Below the pieces are notes generated by a model, which saw only the letters and a program-made list of their open reading frames with translations, was not told the DNA's origin and searched no databases. A stretch of 64,000 bases of DNA from positions 195,663,415-195,727,414 of the forward strand of contig NC_059074.1 in assembly GCF_020497125.1 (NCBI RefSeq), written 5' to 3'. Source of the stretch: Mauremys mutica. Lineage: Eukaryota > Chordata > Testudines > Geoemydidae. Position numbers and translations under genes: made by a program. This document shows positions 1 to 12,102 of this stretch, piece by piece (within the stretch, counting starts at the first letter, position 1; each line of letters starts with the position of its first letter).

Positions 1-539
1 CTGAGGGTGATATAAAATTCCGTTTATTTTACACTGCCCCCAGATACTAAAAGTGCTGCCGATTTTTGCATGAAGTTCATAACTGTACTGTTGAGGTTGT
101 CTGGCAAAGCTGGAGATTCTTCCTCTGTATATTCCCACCCATGGGATCCAGGCGGTTGTGCTGCAGTCTTCCAGAACCTTTTGGAAAGCAAGGCCTTCTG
201 CATGCCTAGACTTTGGTTTATAATGTAAGGATCTGTGGTCCTCCTGACCTCCAGTTAATTGTTGGTTAGTTGGAACCCTGAAGAATTTTGATGCCCTGTG
301 TCAGACTCCTCCCATCAAATGGGCCCCAGTTCCTTCTTTGTCAGTCCACAAACCAGTCAGAATAGTTTGCACCTACTTATGATACATTTTGACAGAAAAA
401 TTCCCCCAAAGGGGTTCCAGGTGCTCCAAATATAGGGTATCATGCTCTTCCTCCACAGAGGGATTTGACTGCAGTCTTCACAGGTCCCCATGCCCTGGCT
501 CTCAGTTGAGGACAAGGAGACCAGGTAGGAAACAATAGG
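1..539. other. Unassigned non-coding sequence
   Basis: I see no open frame with recognisable content, no splice-flanked exon and no clear repeat boundary here. It may be part of an older decayed repeat. Confidence 0.4.
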
Positions 540-547
540 CCCTAGCG

Positions 548-790
548 CAGGGGTTCACAAAGTTGGTTCATGGCTTGTTCAGGGTAAGCCCCTGGCAGGA
601 TGCGAGATGCTTTGTTTGCCCGAGCGTCCGCAGGTACGGCCGCTCGCAGCTCCCATTGGCCGGGAACGGCGAACCCCGGCACTGGGAGCTGCAAGCAGCC
701 GTACCTGCGGACGCTCAGGTAAACAAAGCATCTCGTGGCCCACCAGGGGCTTACCCTGAACAAGCCGCGAACCAAGTTTGGGAACCCCTG
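548..790. mobile_element. Palindromic hAT-type MITE
   Basis: The two halves are near-perfect reverse complements. The left half starts CAGGGGTTCACAAAGTTGG and the right half ends TTTGGGAACCCCTG, with a GC-rich centre near 668. The flanks ccctagcg (540-547) and ccctagca (791-798) make an 8-bp target-site duplication with one mismatch, as expected for the hAT superfamily. There is no transposase, so it is non-autonomous. Frames on both strands here are products of the palindrome. Confidence 0.85.
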
Positions 791-880
791 CCCTAGCACC
801 AACTAGAATCAGGCCATGAGGCGGCTGAGTTGTATAGCCCCCATTGACCAGAAGGAAAAAGAGATGATGTTTCTGTACAC

Positions 881-1524
881 TGCTCCTGAGGGCATTCTGC
901 ACCAAAAAATTAAAAATCCTGCAAATTTTATTTGTCAAATAAATGTGGAGGCTCCAGTATGGCACTGGGAAGCACAAGTCACTGACTGCACAGAGGTGGG
1001 CTATCAATCAGCAGCTCCCCCCTAGGACACAGACTCAGTAGTGAGGCTGCACCCAACCCTGACACAGCGCAAGGACTGGGCCTACCCCAGAAACATCCCA
1101 GGGCCCTGCCCCTCCGTGCCAGGTGCAGGCAGGCAGGCTCAGCCCGACAGGGTCCAAGTGTGGAGGAGATCCTGGTGTGGGTTGAAAAGGGTTCTGTATG
1201 GGGCAATCTTGGTGCGGGCAACTCAGTGAGGTTCCATGTGTGGAGAGATCTGGATGCACGGGGGCTTGTTGGGGGAGTTCTGGGTGCAACAGTAATGGGA
1301 TGCTGCAGGGGGGTCCAGGTGAAGTGGTTGGGGCTCATTGTGGGGGTCTGGGTGTTGGGGGGATAGAGCTCAGCAGGGCAGTCTGGGTGTGAGAGGGCTT
1401 AGTGTGGGGGAGGTCAGTTTTCAAATGCTGCGGGGGGAGGTCAGTTTTCTGCAGGGAAGCAAAGAAATCTGCGGGGGACATAAATTCTGTGCATGTGCAG
1501 TGGTACAGAATTCCCCAAGGAGTA
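881..1524. mobile_element. Non-autonomous DNA transposon, probable hAT type
   Basis: The left end reads TGCTCCTGAGGGCATTCTGC and the right end GCAGTGGTACAGAATTCCCC followed by AAGGAGTA, giving imperfect inverted ends of the form tactcctgggggaattctg. Both sides are flanked by gtacac (875-880 and 1525-1530). The interior is G-rich and codes for nothing recognisable. I recall this layout as a common turtle MITE, but that is from memory. Confidence 0.65.
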
Positions 1525-1530
1525 GTACAC

Positions 1531-3345
1531 GACATGCTTGCATCTGTTTGAAAATACAGTTCTTGGAATTTTCTTTATCTACACAGTTGCTGTGCTTGTG
1601 TACCAAGTCTGCCAAAATACAACTACATTGTAGCTGAAAAAGGTTATTTCACCAAAGCAATACCTGTTGTTTAAATTGCAATATGTTAGTGTTGTGTTTT
1701 TTGTTTCTTTTGTACTGATGGTGGCAAGGTCTCCGTTTTTATTAATACCAATGGTAACTGAATACAGACTCCTTATTTGTCCATTTTAAAGCCATTTTTG
1801 AGTTATGAATACAAAATCCATCTTGAACTGGTTGAACAGTCAATTTTTGCCCCATTACAGCTTTAAAATGGCTAAATTAATTTTTGAGAAGGAGTTGAAA
1901 GAGTACTTCACCATAAGAACAATATGCTCGTTAATAATTAGGGAGGTTCTCATAATTTTAGTGTAATGCCAGCATTATGAACAGTGATGCTGTAGTACTG
2001 TGGAGCTTATTTGTACTTTAATTGCTAGTAATAATCAGTCTCTCAAATCTCATTGACTAGGTAAATAATTATCTTCAGAGATTTCAGTCTAAGAAGTTAT
2101 TTACAAAGATATGACTTGTGTATGAAAAGAAAAGCATACTCATTTTTTAGGCAATAGTGTCTGTACCATTAACTGCCCGTTCATATAGAAAGCTGTTGTC
2201 ATAAGCGACTAGGGGTGTATCAAGATTTGAGCAGTGTAAAGGTAAGTTTTAAGATTTACACTGAAACCAAATAAGAACACGCATCCTGGCTCTTTTGCCT
2301 ATTATAGGGTCAGAATAGGGATCTCTGATCCCTTTGATCTTTGCATAAAGCGGATACAAATGCATAAATAGCTTCTAATCAGAGATGAATTAAAGGAAAA
2401 TAGCATCCCAGAGGACAAAGCACCCCAGGCACCCATCAATAGTCTAAACCAAATGACAGACCTAGAGGAGACTTCAAAGCTGCAAACATAACTGCAAATG
2501 ACATCCACATCTAGATTCTGTTAGAAAAATAATTGTCACAGCTTACAAATGCCCAGGTCCTTTAAAAAAAATGATAGCTGCTAACCAAGAGGACTTACTT
2601 TTTTAACTGTTAAATATATGTTTTCTTCAAAAGAGCTGATAAAGGTGAAACATGCAATTTAATGTAGTGAACAAAGATGCCTAGGCACTAAAAACATTGA
2701 TTTTTTCGTGTCACCTGAGGTTTATTCAGTTTGAACGGCACGTTATTTGAAGCAGGAGGATATGTTTTGGAAGAGAAGGATCAGACACAGACATTTATTA
2801 TAATTGCTTCATTGGTTGTCATCCATATATTGTCACTGTGAACTCAACACAGTTCATTCGTAAAATTGGTAAAGTGAAGAAATCGCTAATAAAATTTCAC
2901 TGTCAAATTAAAAAAAAAAAAAGTTTGAGTCAACATTTTGGTTATGGAATCATTTTCTAATTGTTGAAGAATAGACTAACTTTGTCCATAGTCTAAACTC
3001 AGAATTTGTGTTCCTGTCAAGTCTGTAATTTATTTAAATACCTTTTGGATGTTATGACCATAATATTAAGTACAAGCTGTACATTTGAGTATGAAAATGC
3101 ACATTGGCATATAGGATGGCCAAAAAACTGACCAAAATGTAAAATTCCATCTGTTATTAGTTTCAGAAATGTAATGCTGTGGAAACAGCATTAAAAGAAA
3201 TGCTAGAAGTAAAGGCTGAACATTCTTTTGTGGAATGCTAAAAATTGTCCAGTTTCATAAAATATATGAAATATTGCTCAGTGGACTGGAATGATTTATT
3301 ATAGGCAATTGTGCTTATGCTACCTATTATTAAAGCTGCCTGACA
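1531..3345. other. AT-rich non-coding sequence
   Basis: This is ordinary AT-rich DNA with short A and T runs, such as the A-run near 2910. No exon with consistent splice sites was recognised. Confidence 0.4.
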
Positions 3346-3655
3346 CTTCCCATGATAAGACCCTGTTTTCAGTGGCTTAAAACTTTGCAAAACTTTTAAC
3401 CATTTGGACTGAAATTTTCCATGCCAGGTGTCTGTTGCAATTGTTTTGGAAAACTTCAGCCGAAATTGTTCAACCATTTTCAAAAAGGAGTCTAGGGAAC
3501 AATATATTTTTTTGCCTTTGTTAAATAAAATTATTGAGAGAAATTCTGTGAAAAGCTCTAGCATCCCCATGCCTGGAGCAGCAATCCAAAATTTTGCAGG
3601 GGTGTATCTTTTGCCATCCCATGAAAATCCACCCATTTGGACCGGTTATAAGCCT
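3346..3655 (-). repeat. Unnamed dispersed repeat, copy 1
   Basis: The reverse complement of this stretch aligns by eye along about 300 bp with 15870-16185. Shared landmarks in order are GGCAAAAGAYACAYCC, a TAGAGCTTT segment, a GGCTGAARTTTTCC segment, TGGCATGGAAAA and a TTTYAGCMAATGGTTAAAG-like segment. Long frames cross it on both strands, but the other copy is full of stops in the matching frame, so coding is unlikely. I do not recognise the family. Confidence 0.6.
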
Positions 3656-3959
3656 CTGAAAATTTCAATTTGCATATTTTCAGTAGGGATGAATTCAGCT
3701 TTAACAGTTAAATGTCCGAAGATTCTTTCCTAACTGAGTGTGCCCAAACCTCACAGAACTCCTAGTAGTGACCAGTCTGTGCATAGGCCACCCCCACAGA
3801 GTGACTGAGCATTCTTCAGGGTAAGGTGGGGCTGGGCACTGGATCTGAGAGCAAGGAGCCCGTCTCTCCTGTTGTCTCAGTCAGACCTCCCCTTCTACCC
3901 CCACCCCACTGGTACCCAGGCAGCATGGAGCAGGTAGCCATCTGATTCAGATTCAGAGG

Positions 3960-4925
3960 GGACAAAAGCTGGACTGGAGCAGAAAAAAGAGTATATTGGA
4001 CAAGGAACTTTGAAACCTTACTTATGTTCTTTTAACATAGTTTTTTGTATATAATATAATGTGCAGGTAATATAAATATGATTATATTTTTCATGCTACT
4101 GTTTTCTTGTCTCGTACAATAGTAAGGACTTGGAAAATAGGACGATCTTGTGGTATTTTCTGAATATGACCAGTCTTTGACTTAATCTTAAATTCTCTGG
4201 TAAATGGTTCCAAATTTATGTGACTTTGAATAAGGATATTTCGTAGGCTCCACTCTAGGTCTTGCTGGGTACGTTGTTCTAGAATGATTTTGGACAGTAA
4301 TGGATAGAAATGCAGTCTTTGATATAGCCAGATCTATTGATGTATCTATAGGTTAAGGCCAACTTCTTCTATTGCAAAGTAGGGGAGCCAGTGAACAGCA
4401 TTGATTATTGGTGTAATGTGCTTTTGATCGCCAATCCCTGTGCCGAGCACTTATGTTGGCAGCATTGTGTTGCTTCCACATTCAACTCATGATAGATTGA
4501 AGTTCCTGTACTATAATTCAGTCCGTAGCTTACAAATGCATGAAGTACTTTCATTCAAGATAATTGATCAGCAAGATGTCAGATAACTCAGTTCAATCAG
4601 TTTATTAATCAAAGGTATATAGCACAAACAGAGAAGTTTATCCATTACAATCTCTTGGGGAACGGTCTTGCAGTAATTCAGTTTGTGCCAAATGCTTAAT
4701 TTGACTTATATTTATAGTCCGCTTGTTTATGACAGGTAAAAGATTAATACACCTTACTCCCCTTTTCTCATCTAGTTTCATACTTATTTTTCAGGATACC
4801 AAGATAGCCGTACCAACCATGCACAATAACATTCCAGATGTTAGTAGACCACAGAGTACAAGTAGTATTAAACCATAAAAACATGAACTGCTTTGTACCA
4901 ACTCACAATTTACATATAACTGAGG
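3960..4925. other. AT-rich non-coding sequence
   Basis: No gene was seen. A segment around 4590-4640 resembles the antisense polyadenylation end of a long terminal repeat, but no boundaries could be set. Confidence 0.3.
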
Positions 4926-5017
4926 CTAAGATTTAGTCATGGGTGTTTTTAGTAAAAGTCATGGGCAGGTCACAGGCAATAAACAAAAGTTCACAGTCTG
5001 TGACTTGTCCATGACTC

Positions 5018-5271
5018 AGGCCTGGTCTACACTACGGGCGGAGGGGTGTCGAACTAAGGTACCAAACTACTCTCCCGTCCAGACGCCGTGGGATCAAAGT
5101 CCGCGGCTCCCTAGTCGACTCCGCCACCGCCGTTCGCGGTGGTGGAGTTCCGGAGTCGACGGGAGCGCGTTCGGAGTTCGATATATCGCGTCTAGATGAG
5201 ATGCGATATATCGAACTCCGAGAAGTCGAACGCTACCCGCCGACCCGGGCGGGTAGTATAGACGTAGCCTT
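5018..5271. mobile_element. Non-autonomous DNA transposon with internal hairpin
   Basis: The left end AGGCCTGGTCTACACTAC and the right end GTAGTATAGACGTAGCCT are imperfect inverted repeats. The interior is CpG-rich and holds two exact 19-base inverted arms (5171-5189 and 5203-5221) around a 13-base loop. No transposase is present. I recall the ends as those of an abundant turtle MITE, but superfamily and target-site duplication are unresolved. Confidence 0.7.
5171..5221. repeat. 19-bp perfect inverted repeat with 13-nt loop
   Basis: TCGGAGTTCGATATATCGC at 5171-5189 pairs exactly with GCGATATATCGAACTCCGA at 5203-5221. It belongs to the surrounding MITE. Confidence 0.95.
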
Positions 5272-5690
5272 ATACTATAAATATAACTGACTAAATCTAC
5301 TCCTGGGGGAGGTGTGGGGCCCCCTGCTGAGGAGGCATCGGGGGGGGTGCTGCTCTGTGGGGGAGGCTGGGGGCTGCTGCTGCGGGAGGTGTCCTGGTGG
5401 GCGGCTGCTGGGGGACAGCTGCTGAAAGTCACCGGAACAGTGGCTGCACCAGCTGCCCAGGGCCACCCAAGCAGCAGCCCGTGTGGCTGGCCCCAGAGCC
5501 GCTCCAGCGACTGGTTGCAGAGCTGCTCCAGCAGTGGCTGGTGTGGCTGGCCCTGGGGCCACCTGAGCAGCTGAACCTGGAGCCAGCTGCTTGGGCAGCT
5601 CTGGGGTTAGCCCCACAGGCCGCTGCCGAAGTCACAGAGGTAATGGAAAGTCACAGAATCCATGACTTCCACGACCTCCGTGACAGACAT

Positions 5691-7100
5691 GGAGCGCTAG
5701 AGATAACATTCCTTCACAGAATGCACATCTTATTTCTGAGAGATTCTGCACATCCAGAGAACAAAGACTGGAACAGTTTAACTCTTAGTACATTTCCATA
5801 ATAAAGTTTACCATGAGTACAAAGCATTCTGAAAATCCAGTTCATAGTTATACAACTTAGACTAAATATAAAGCATTTTGGAAATATATATGGCATCGGC
5901 TAACACACAGTGACTGAAACACACTCCTTTCCCAGAACCCTACCAAAATGTGTGAAACTTCTGGTTACAGTTTACTTTCTGAGCGGCACACAGTAGCTGT
6001 AAAGCAGTCCCCCCCCGACACACACATATACACTCACTCTCTCTGCCCAGTCTAACACCTTTATGTGCTCCTTTATACTTAATCATGTAAAGCACAGGAG
6101 ACTATAGATTGTACATATATCCCTGTCTCAGTTTCTTCACTACTCCAGGTCATTCTTTGGGCTAGGGTCTGAGTCCCTTGGGTTTCCAGAGTCCTTGGGC
6201 TATCTGGGCTCAGGAAAATCGGCAAGGCTTTCTGCCCCATGAGGCTGTTACCTGCACGGGGAACTTCTCCCTCCTGGAACCTCTAACCCAGTTTCTGGGA
6301 GCTTATTCTCTGTTGTCCACACTTCCTCTTCATGTCTGGTTCCTCCAGTTCCTGTGTGTTTCTTTATTTGAACCCCTCCTGGTCACCTGGTCTCTCTTGT
6401 TATACTGGTACGTTTCCACTGCTCCTCCCACCCTCCCCTCCCTTCACGTTGTTGTTGTTGTTGGATTTTCCCCCCTAAAACAAGATTTCCCAGGTTTGAG
6501 CTACTTTTTAGCATAATCTTTGTGAGGTCTGAGTACCATCATTTAACCTTAAATATTTCCCACTCCCCCTGTTTGGGGTGGCCCTACTACAGGACCTGTC
6601 AGCAGTGGTGGGTCCACATTCATACAGGCATTCATAATACAGCAGTTTTTCATAATATGACTTCACAATATCAACAAAAAATTATAAATTGTACAGACAT
6701 CGTCACGGTCATAGACTCTGGAAAAACTCCATCTGGCACAAAACACTGCAACACATCTGCTTAGATATACAGAAGTTTTCCTGTGTGTTTCCAAACACCT
6801 TGGAGACTTTTTTCAGGGGTTTAAAAAATGGTTCTCAGCCTTGAGAAGCGTGGAAAAAAATCTGTATTATATAATTATGTTTTGATATGAAGGGCAAATT
6901 CACTTTCTGTAGGAGTGATTTAAAATGAAATGTGAAGTTAGTGCTTGGGAAACGATTGAGTGTCCTAGAAGTGGTTGAGATTCTGTATTAAGAAGATGTG
7001 CAATATGTGTAGTTGTAATGCAAGTTTCCCATCCATGTGCTTAAGCACTGGTTTCGAGAGACCGTCAGTAAGAGTGGAGAAGTTGGTTAGTGCCCCTGGC
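5691..7100. other. Non-coding sequence with a (GTT)n tract
   Basis: A C-run followed by CA repeats lies at 6010-6030 and a short (GTT)n tract at 6450-6462. Pyrimidine-rich text at 6120-6450 could be an old LTR, but no TG...CA boundary pair was found. Confidence 0.3.
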
Positions 7101-7639
7101 TATTCAATCCTGACCCTTTTTACTGAGATTGCCAACAAGCCTACTGTTTTGATGGTGGTGTTTGTGATATGGACACTTGCAACAGTCATAGGCTGGCGCC
7201 TAGGTTGGGCCACTACAAGGGGCTGAGTGACATTCTCTCTGGCAGGTTCTTCCTGCCCCACTGCTGCTGCTGTCGTTCATGTGGTATAGTATGGCTGTCC
7301 ACTGTGTTCAATGATGTCATGGAATCACGTGTGTTCTCATGTGTCTGTACAGTCTGATCCCTGAGGAATAAGATTGCAAACAGATATCTCACAAGAATGT
7401 GCAGGCTCCCACTGAAGACTTGGCATGACACTTGGCAAGTGTTTCCATCTTTTATTGATAATTGCTCTGCATTCAGATCTGTCTGTGGCTGTCTTTGAAG
7501 TTCAGTATTTATGCTGCATGAGGTGAGATTCTGCTTAAAGGTATCTTTGAAGTGTTTGCTGTGCTTTGAGAGCATCAATGCCTTCTATAGCGGCATAGCA
7601 GCAGTTGCTGTTCCTTATTTCCTGCTGGTCTCCCACCTG
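7101..7639. other. Unassigned GC-moderate segment
   Basis: This stretch is richer in GC than its surroundings and has short open frames on both strands, but I recognise no protein. It ends where the DIRS-like similarity begins. It may be the leader of that element or an older repeat. Confidence 0.3.
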
Positions 7640-8310
7640 TCAATTGCAAAATGCCCCGGGGAATGAAGGAGCTGGTACCACTGAATTTCATAAGACGGAA
7701 CCCACCAGAACAGTCTCTGACCTTGGTACAGACCATAGAACTTTGCTCCATCAAGTCAACTTACATTAACCTGTTACTGCAGGAATGTGGATACTCAAAG
7801 GACTTAATTGTCTCAAATGAGCTGGAGTCACCTCTTTTAATGGGTACCAAGTGTCTGTCGGAAGATTGGCCCTTTCCCCAGTACCGCTTGATTCTCTAGC
7901 ACCCTCTGAGTTTGGCACGGATCCTCCTTTTAGATGCCCGAATCTCAGTGTAAGTAAGGTTCCCCTACTTACCAACAAAGGGACATCTTCCCTGACCCTT
8001 TCATGGAAAGAGAGGAGCTGCAAATGAGACAAATTTGTGCCCATTCTCATCGGTTCGAGCCTTATGGGATGCCGCCTCTCATGTGCTATGGAACCCTCAG
8101 TGGCCATATTGGGATTTTTGGGCTGCCTGACAACAGCAGTTTTCACAAGCCCCTAGTCTTTCTTGTGGGGACCACCAAGGAAAACAGTCTCTTATTCCAT
8201 CTATTCCTCCTCTACTACCTCAACCACAGGAATCTCTGGAAGAGCAGGAGGCCAGAGTGCATAAGGAGGCTACTCCATAAACGAATATCTCCTCATCTTC
8301 TCCAGATGAG

Positions 8311-8865
8311 GTGCTTATGCCTCCTCAGTCTTTTCTGGCAGATGATTTTACACAATTTCAAGAATTAATTAAATGTATTGCAGATTCTTTACAGATTCCC
8401 TTGGAGGAGGTCAGAGAGTCCCAGTATGAGCTCCTAGATATCCAACAATGGACACCCTGTGCTCGAATGGCCTTGCCAGTTAATGAGGCCCTGCTGGATC
8501 CTGCCAGGACCATCTGGCAGATCCTGGCAATGATACCATTAATCTGCACGTGTGCTGATAAAAAGTATTATGTCCCAGCCAAGAACTCTGAATTTTTATT
8601 TTCACATCCTTCAGCTAGCTCCTTGGTTGTGGAAGCAGTGATTGAATGTGGCAGAAAGCAGCACACTAAATCCACACCATGTGATAAGAATAAAAAATGC
8701 CTTGACCTCTTTGGCCATAGCACCTACTCATCCGTGACCATTCAGTTTAGGATCACAAATTACCAGGTTCTTATCACTAAATATAATCACACCAGTTATT
8801 TTAAGTTTACCCCTTTATTGACCACCTTCCAACAGAACATCATGAGCAATTCCAGTCCATTATAG
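8311..8865 (+). pseudogene. DIRS Gag fragment
   Basis: This open stretch of 184 codons reads as the central part of a DIRS-type Gag. Landmarks are FQELIKCIADSLQIPLEEV at residues 16-34, a DPARTIWQILA segment near residue 67, a DKKYYVPAKN segment near residue 88 and LFSHPSASSLVVEAV near residue 99. A related Gag block is at 25839-26040. The protein would package the element's RNA. It is a fragment: related sequence continues after the stop, up to about 9120, in a shifted frame. The family call is from memory of turtle DIRS proteins. Confidence 0.75.
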
Positions 8866-9257
8866 AGGGTAAGTTATTAGCTAGAACTTTGTTGCAGGCC
8901 TCTTGAGTTGCAGCTGACACTGCGACTCATTCTGTTTCCACAGCTGTCATGATGCATCAGGCATCCTGGCTCCAGCTCTCTGGGTTCCCTGAAGAGGTCC
9001 AAAATACAGTTGAAGACCTCCCCTTTAACAGATTAAAACTCTTTGCTGAATCCACCTATGAGTCTCTGCGCACGCTGCATGACTCCAGGACCACCTTAAG
9101 ATCCATTGGGATCTCCTTCTCTTTGTGCTGAAGCAATAAAGCCATGGAACTGTTGTATAGCCAATCATATCCTCATTTCACTTGCTTATCCTCCAGGAAT
9201 ACAAAACATCATGGCGTAGACCTCAGCAGACACTTATTCCAAGATTATAAATAGGAG

Positions 9258-9497
9258 TTGGACTCTCAGACTGTCCATCACATTTTTCGGACTTGGGGAT
9301 TTCCAGATGTGACCTTCTTGCTGCCATCACTCCCAACAGGAAGTGCAAACAGTTTTGCTCGGATGGGGGTTGGACCCCGTCTGGGGAATCCTTTCCTTAT
9401 TTCATGGACAAGGGGCCTTCTTTATGCATTTCCTTCAATACCTTTGATATTGAGAGTGGTAAATAAGATCAAACAAAACAAAGCAAGATCATATTAA
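9258..9497 (+). pseudogene. DIRS pol fragment, RNase H side
   Basis: The open stretch contains DLQTVHHIF-like and GLLYAFPSIPLILRVVNKI-like segments that I associate with the region between RNase H and the tyrosine recombinase in DIRS elements. It lies between the Gag block and the recombinase block on the same strand, as that order predicts. No catalytic residues can be assigned with confidence. Confidence 0.55.
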
Positions 9498-10099
9498 TAG
9501 TTCCAATGTGGCCCAGGCACCTTGCCGTTCCCCCAGCGATAAGTTTTCCATCCGTTCCCCATCTTCTCTCTCAAGACTCTGGTCAGACTCTCCATCGCAG
9601 CCTGGGAATTCTTCATCTCAAGGCTTGGTTACTCGATGGCTTGCCAGAATAGAGACATCATGTTCTGCAGAAGTACAACAGGCATTATTAACCAGCAGGA
9701 AAGGATCTACATGAGATACTTACCTTCGGAAATGGAAGAGATCCCACCACTGCTGTGACCAGTGACATCTTTTGTTTGTTCGTTCTTCCAGCTCTGCAGT
9801 TCTTGACTGTCTCTTGGAATGAAAAAAGTCAAGACTATCTATAAATTCTCTGAATTCACTTGGCAGCTATAACAGCTTTTCATTCCTCAGTGAGGGATTC
9901 TCCAGTGTCTGCTCATTCCATGACAGTGAGATTCATTAAGGGGTTGAAAAAACTTTTTCTTCAGATTAGAAAACCCACCTTGTATGGGACTTAAATTTAG
10001 TACTTAAGTGTCTTATGAAATTCTTCTTCATCTCTCCATGAAAATGGCCTTCTTGGTGGTCACCTCTGCCCAAAGGGTCAGGAAAATGGGAGATTAATA

Positions 10100-10484
10100 G
10101 TGGCCCTGACTGTGACACTGTTTTTCAAGGACAAAGTTTCATTACATCTGTATCCTAAGTTTCTGTCTAAGGTGTCATCTGAATTTAATATCAAACAAGT
10201 CATCCATCTTCAGTTATTTCCCAAAACCACATCAGACCAGGGAGGATGCTTCCTTCCATATCTTGGATGTCAGGAGGGTGTTAGCCGTCTATCTGGACAC
10301 AACCAAATCATTTAGAAAGTCTCCCAGGCTACCTCTGTTGCTGACAGGTCCAAGGAGTCCACAGTCTCCACCCAGAGAGTCTCCGAGTGGCTTTCTGGGT
10401 CTATTATTTCATGTTATGAATCTGCTGATTACACAACCTTCTTTTAGGGTATTAGCCCATTCCACAAAGTCTCTATCTAGCTGA
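10100..10484 (+). pseudogene. DIRS tyrosine recombinase fragment
   Basis: Two overlapping frames together cover a KDKVSLHLYPKFLSKV segment and a DVRRVLAVYLDTTKSFRKS segment, the latter typical of the DIRS integrase-like recombinase. Just upstream, 10045-10075 codes for a TSAQRV-like segment where the box A arginine (usually SARRV) would sit. A frameshift separates the frames and several stops follow. The YLDxTKSFRKS motif recurs in copy E near 53830. Confidence 0.65.
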
Positions 10485-10850
10485 GTGGCGCTACTTAAGC
10501 ATATTCCCATTGTTGAAATGCAAGGCTGCAACTTGGACTTTGATGGGGTCACGGTATCAAACATGCCTCAGTATCAAAGACATCCTCAGTACTGCAGAGG
10601 CAGGACCGTATTGGGAAGGAGTCTAAACATTCTACCTCTAAAAAGATGGTACCTGTAGCTCCCTCACTACATTCGGTACTGGCGAGGAAACAGGTGTGTC
10701 ATACTAATTTGGTACCTCCTAAGCAGTTCTCTTCGGTACCACTTCTACCAGAGAGGTGGCAAAGTTTGCAAACGATACAAAATTACTCAAGATAGTTAAG
10801 TCCAAAGCAGACTGCAAAGAGTTACAAAGGGATCTCACAAAACGGAATGA

Positions 10851-11502
10851 TTGGGCAACAAAATGCAGATGAAATTCAATCCTGATCAGTGCAAAGTAAT
10901 GCATATTGGAAAACATAATCCCAATTATACATACAAAATGATGAGGTCTAAATTAGCTGTTACCACTCAAGAAAGAGATCTTAGAGTCATTGTGGATAGT
11001 TCTCTGAAAACATCTGCTCATTATGCATCAGCAGTCAAAAAAGCGAACAGAATGTTAGGAACCATTAGGAAAGGGGTAGATAATGAGACAGTAAATATCA
11101 TAATGCTACTATATAAATCCGTGGCATGCCCACACCTTGAAAACTGCATGCAGTTCTGGTCACCCCATCTCAAAACAGTATATTAGAAATGGAAAAGGTA
11201 CAGAGAAGGGCAACAATAATTATTAAGGATAGGGAACAGCTTCCATATGAGGAGAGATTAAAAAGACTGGGACTGTTCAGCTTGGAAAAGAGATGATTGA
11301 GGGGGATCTGATAAGGGTCTATAAAATCTTGACTGGCGTGGAGAAAGTGAATCAGGAAGTGTTATTTACCCCACCACGTAACAAAAGAATCAGGGGTCAC
11401 CCAATGAAATTAGTAGGCAGCAGGTTTAAAACACACAAAAGGAAGTACTTCTTCACACAATGCATAGGCAATCTGTGGAGTTTGTTGCCGGGGATGTTGT
11501 GA
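10851..11502 (+). pseudogene. CR1 ORF2 C-terminal fragments
   Basis: The 111-codon stretch 10851-11186 contains KMQMKFNPDQCKVMHIGK, the usual CR1 reverse-transcriptase C-terminal segment, followed by an ERDLRVIVDSSLKTS-type block and a KSVACPHLENCMQFWSPHL block. A stop at 11184 breaks it. It resumes at 11293-11502 with [19 protein letters not shown]. The full-length protein would copy CR1 RNA at the target site; this copy cannot. Confidence 0.85.
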
Positions 11503-11598
11503 AGGTCCAAAGTATAACTCGGTTCAAAAAAGAATTAGATAAGTTCATGGAGGATAGGTCCATCAATGGCAATTAGCCAAGATGGTCAGGGATGCAAC

Positions 11599-12102
11599 CA
11601 GTGTTCCCTCTGATTTTTTTTATATCCATGTGCAGAATTATTTTTGTTATGTGCACCAGTATGGAGGTGATGTGTGGTGGGGGTGGGGCCGAGGGGTTTG
11701 GGATGCGGGAGGGGGCTCAGAGCTGGGGCAGAGGGTTGGGGTTTGCAGGGGTGCAGGCTCTGGGGTGGGACCAGGGATGAAGGGTTTGGGGTTCAGGCTG
11801 CCCCAGGGCTGCGGCGGGGAGAGACGACTCCCCCCAGCCTTTTCACTATGGCAGCTCGGGGCCGGGTGAGAGGCAGGCTGGGGCAGAGGCTCCTCTTCCC
11901 GGCAGCTCCAGCGGGCCTGGACTGGGCTGGACAGGGGAAGGGTTCCTCTCCTTGGCCGCTGTGGTGGGGCTGGGCTGAGCTGGTGGAGGGGCTCTTCTCC
12001 TTGGCAGCTCTGGCGGGGCTGGGCTGGGGGAGGGGTGCCTCTCCCCACTTGCGCAGCCCTTGATATCCTTCTGCGCAGCCACGCAGCTTACAGGAAACTT
12101 AG
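11599..12102. mobile_element. hAT-type non-autonomous element inside the CR1
   Basis: The left end CAGTGTTCCCTCTGATTTTT and the right end CAGGAAACTTAG form imperfect inverted ends. The CR1 sequence gatgcaac is duplicated at 11591-11598 and 12103-12110, a perfect 8-bp target-site duplication. The interior is very GC-rich with repeated CTGGGG-type units, so the long frames on both strands are compositional. Confidence 0.85.

Larger units (their letters stand above)
4930..5690. mobile_element. DNA transposon remnant with tcatgggt ends, interrupted
   Basis: ATTTAGTCA near 4932 is mirrored by TGACTAAAT near 5288, and the segment contains inverted copies of a GTGACTTGTCCATGACT-like unit. A second element occupies 5018-5271. 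A GC-rich tail (5300-5640) leads to another segment, near 5647-5685, rich in TCACAGAATCCATGACTTCC. I treat the whole as one palindromic-type transposon carrying a younger insertion. The outer limits are uncertain. Confidence 0.45.

Noticed and set aside
3238..3733. Overlapping 132-codon minus and 101-codon plus frames
   Set aside because: They fall in a dispersed repeat whose other copy at 15870-16185 has many stops in the matching frame.
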